DNA from: Aestuarierythrobacter sp037968495
GTDB lineage: Bacteria > Pseudomonadota > Alphaproteobacteria > Sphingomonadales > Sphingomonadaceae
Assembly: GCA_037968495.1 (NCBI GenBank)
Contig: JBBKVP010000030.1
Span: 1 to 7,568 of the forward strand
DNA length: 7,568 bases
Direction: 5' to 3'
Positions 6,137-7,568 of the stretch are shown here, one piece after another. How positions within the stretch are numbered: position 1 is the first letter of the stretch; each line of letters begins with the position of its first letter. Below the pieces are notes generated by a model. That model did not search any database. It saw only the letters and a program-made list of their open reading frames with translations, and was not told the DNA's origin. The position numbers were made by a program, and so were the translations under genes.

Positions 6137-6579
6137 GCTAAGGGCTCCACTAAAAGGTCGGTTCCGGCCGCGCCGGTAATCCGCACCCTGGTCCCCGCGT
6201 CTGTATCTTCGCCGCGCGCGATCCATTCACTGTCACCGACCTTTATCTTGCCGCTACCGCCTTCGATGGCTGCAACTACCACAGCGGTTTCCCCCACCAT
6301 CCGTTCGAGCCGCTTGTTCATCATCGGGTCGGCTTCATGGATCGGGCGATCTTGCAGGAACCGCTTCGCCGCATAGACTGTGCCGGCAGCAATCACGGTG
6401 AAGACCACTACTTGCATCGCGACGCCCAGCCCCAGCATCAAAGTGAGCAAACCGGCAGCAATCGCCGCCAGTGCCAGCCAGATTAGATAGACGCCGGGCA
6501 CCATCACTTCGAGCGCGGCCAGCAACAGGCCGATGCCGATCCATACCCAGTGCGCGTCGAGGTTTTCAAGCGCTTCCAT
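6133..6579 (-). CDS. NfeD family membrane protein (short NfeD, partner of SPFH protein)
   Basis: A 148-residue protein. The N-terminal half has about three hydrophobic helices (roughly residues 12-30, 31-48 and 53-72). The C-terminal half, about 88-148, is the NfeD OB-fold-like beta domain, with the recognisable order NKRLERMVGETAVV, GKIKVGDSEWIARGED, GTRVRI and LLVEP. It lacks the ClpP-like serine protease domain of long NfeD proteins, so it is the short, YbbJ-like type. It starts directly at the stop of the upstream SPFH gene (TGATG, one-base overlap) with GGAG 6 nt before the ATG, which indicates one operon and coupled translation. Such pairs occur in very many bacteria; the OB domain, at the membrane face, is thought to act with the SPFH oligomer. 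The exact role is unknown. The stop codon (TAG) overlaps the convergent NDUFA9-like stop. Confidence 0.92.
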   Translation of the reverse strand: MEALENLDAHWVWIGIGLLLAALEVMVPGVYLIWLALAAIAAGLLTLMLGLGVAMQVVVFTVIAAGTVYAAKRFLQDRPIHEADPMMNKRLERMVGETAVVVAAIEGGSGKIKVGDSEWIARGEDTDAGTRVRITGAAGTDLLVEPLA

Positions 6580-7568
6580 CAGCTGCTCCGGGGTGTTGAA
6601 CGCGGAACACTGGCACGCGGCGCAGCAGGTGCAGGCGCACTACCACCCGAACCGCCACCATTATCGTCCATCATACCCTTGGCCAATTCAGCAATCCCGC
6701 CAAGCGTACCGATTAGCTGTGTCGCCTCGACAGGGAACAGGATGGTCTTAGCGTTCGGCGAAGTCGCAAAGCCGGCGATGGCTTTCGTATATTCCTGCGC
6801 GATGAAATAATTGATCGCCTGATTGCCCGAGCTGGCGATGGCATCGGACACAACCTGCGTCGCGCGGGCTTCGGCCTCAGCTGCACGTTCGCGGGCCTCT
6901 GCGTCGCGGAAGGCAGCTTCGCGGTTGCCTTCTGCGGTCAGGATGGCAGATTGCTTGTCGCCCTCTGCACGCAGGATGTTGGAGGCACGGTCGCCCTCGG
7001 CCTCGAGGATTTCGGCACGCTTTAGCCGCTCTGCCTTCATCTGGCGGGCCATCGCTTCGGAGATGTCGGCGGGCGGACGAATATCTTTGATTTCAACGCG
7101 GGTAATCTTGATCCCCCACGGCGAGGTTGCCTGATCGACAACCACCAGCAGGCGGGCATTGATCTCGTCACGCTTCGACAGTGTCTCGTCGAGCGCCATG
7201 CTACCCATCACGGTCCGCAGGTTCGTGGTCGTGAGCGCCATGATCGCCTGATACAGGCTGGAGACTTCGTAAGCCGCCTTGCCCGCATCTAGCACTTGGA
7301 AGAACACGACCGCATCCACGCCGACCATGGCGTTATCGGCAGTGATGATTTCCTGTCCGGGAATATCGAGCACCTGCTCCATCATATTCACCTTGTGGCC
7401 GACGCGGTCGACGAAGGGGACGAGGAAATGCAGGCCCGGCTGCGCAGCGAGCGTGAACTTGCCCAGCCGCTCGATCGTATAGACGAAGCCCTGTTTGACC
7501 ACGCGAACCATCGAGAAAAGCACGACGACTACCAGTACGATGACCAGCAAAAGCACCCAAAATTCCAT
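6579..7568 (-). CDS. SPFH/Band 7 (stomatin/paraslipin-like, QmcA-type) membrane protein
   Basis: A 329-residue protein beginning with an N-terminal membrane helix (about residues 3-20), then VRVVKQGFVYTIERLGKF, typical of stomatin/paraslipin proteins. The SPFH domain spans roughly 22-180, with PGLHFLVPFVDRV (44-56) and the conserved KDIRPP (161-166). A charged Ala/Glu-rich helix follows (about 175-245), containing three 11-residue repeats of the form I-L-x-A-E-G-D/N-K/R. The C-terminus has an AQEYTKA segment, then a Gly/Ser/Pro/Ala-rich disordered tail (about 304-329). Family members assemble into large ring or cage oligomers at the membrane and affect membrane-protein quality control and lipid microdomains. 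The ATG is the last three bases of the window, so its ribosome binding site is not visible and a start farther upstream cannot be fully excluded. The downstream partner is the short NfeD gene. Confidence 0.94.
   Translation of the reverse strand: MEFWVLLLVIVLVVVVLFSMVRVVKQGFVYTIERLGKFTLAAQPGLHFLVPFVDRVGHKVNMMEQVLDIPGQEIITADNAMVGVDAVVFFQVLDAGKAAYEVSSLYQAIMALTTTNLRTVMGSMALDETLSKRDEINARLLVVVDQATSPWGIKITRVEIKDIRPPADISEAMARQMKAERLKRAEILEAEGDRASNILRAEGDKQSAILTAEGNREAAFRDAEARERAAEAEARATQVVSDAIASSGNQAINYFIAQEYTKAIAGFATSPNAKTILFPVEATQLIGTLGGIAELAKGMMDDNGGGSGGSAPAPAAPRASVPRSTPRSS
6586..6589 (-). promoter_or_regulatory. Shine-Dalgarno of the NfeD gene inside the SPFH 3' end
   Basis: On the minus strand GGAG lies 6 nt before ATG 6579 and inside the SPFH coding sequence, consistent with coupled translation across the TGATG junction. 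Confidence 0.55.

Overview
The window is an ordinary stretch of chromosome from a GC-rich alphaproteobacterium. The protein styles, dense packing and gene types suggest Sphingomonadales, possibly an Erythrobacter-like genus. That placement is my impression from sequence character and was not tested by a search. I found no mobile element, CRISPR array, phage gene or obvious new system.

Layout, left to right. (1) Bases 1-1005 (+) hold the 3' part of a GGDEF-EAL cyclic-di-GMP protein whose start lies outside the window. Its EAL phosphodiesterase domain is complete and has all the expected catalytic residues. (2) Convergent to it, 1061-2719 (-) encodes a FAD-dependent oxidoreductase of the phytoene desaturase/amine oxidase fold, with a predicted C-terminal membrane helix. 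(3) A divergent intergenic region rich in short palindromes (about 2735-2916) leads into moaB-moeA (+), a translationally coupled pair for molybdenum cofactor synthesis. (4) A non-coding stretch of about 297 bp follows moeA. It carries a 13-nt direct repeat and ends at a tRNA-Leu(CAG) gene on the minus strand, which has a recognisable promoter. (5) Divergent from the tRNA is an NDUFA9-like atypical SDR protein (+, 5180-6136). (6) Its stop codon overlaps tail to tail with a minus-strand two-gene operon: an SPFH/Band-7 (stomatin-like) membrane protein followed by its usual partner, an NfeD-family protein. The SPFH start codon is the last three bases of the window.

Two functional pairs are clear. 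MoaB and MoeA act at successive late steps that load molybdenum onto molybdopterin. The SPFH and NfeD proteins probably form a membrane microdomain or quality-control assembly. The rest are unrelated housekeeping or signalling genes. The points most worth a second look are small: a short repeat after moeA, a mismatch in the tRNA acceptor stem, the membrane-tethered desaturase-like enzyme with no carotenoid genes beside it, and very tight gene junctions.
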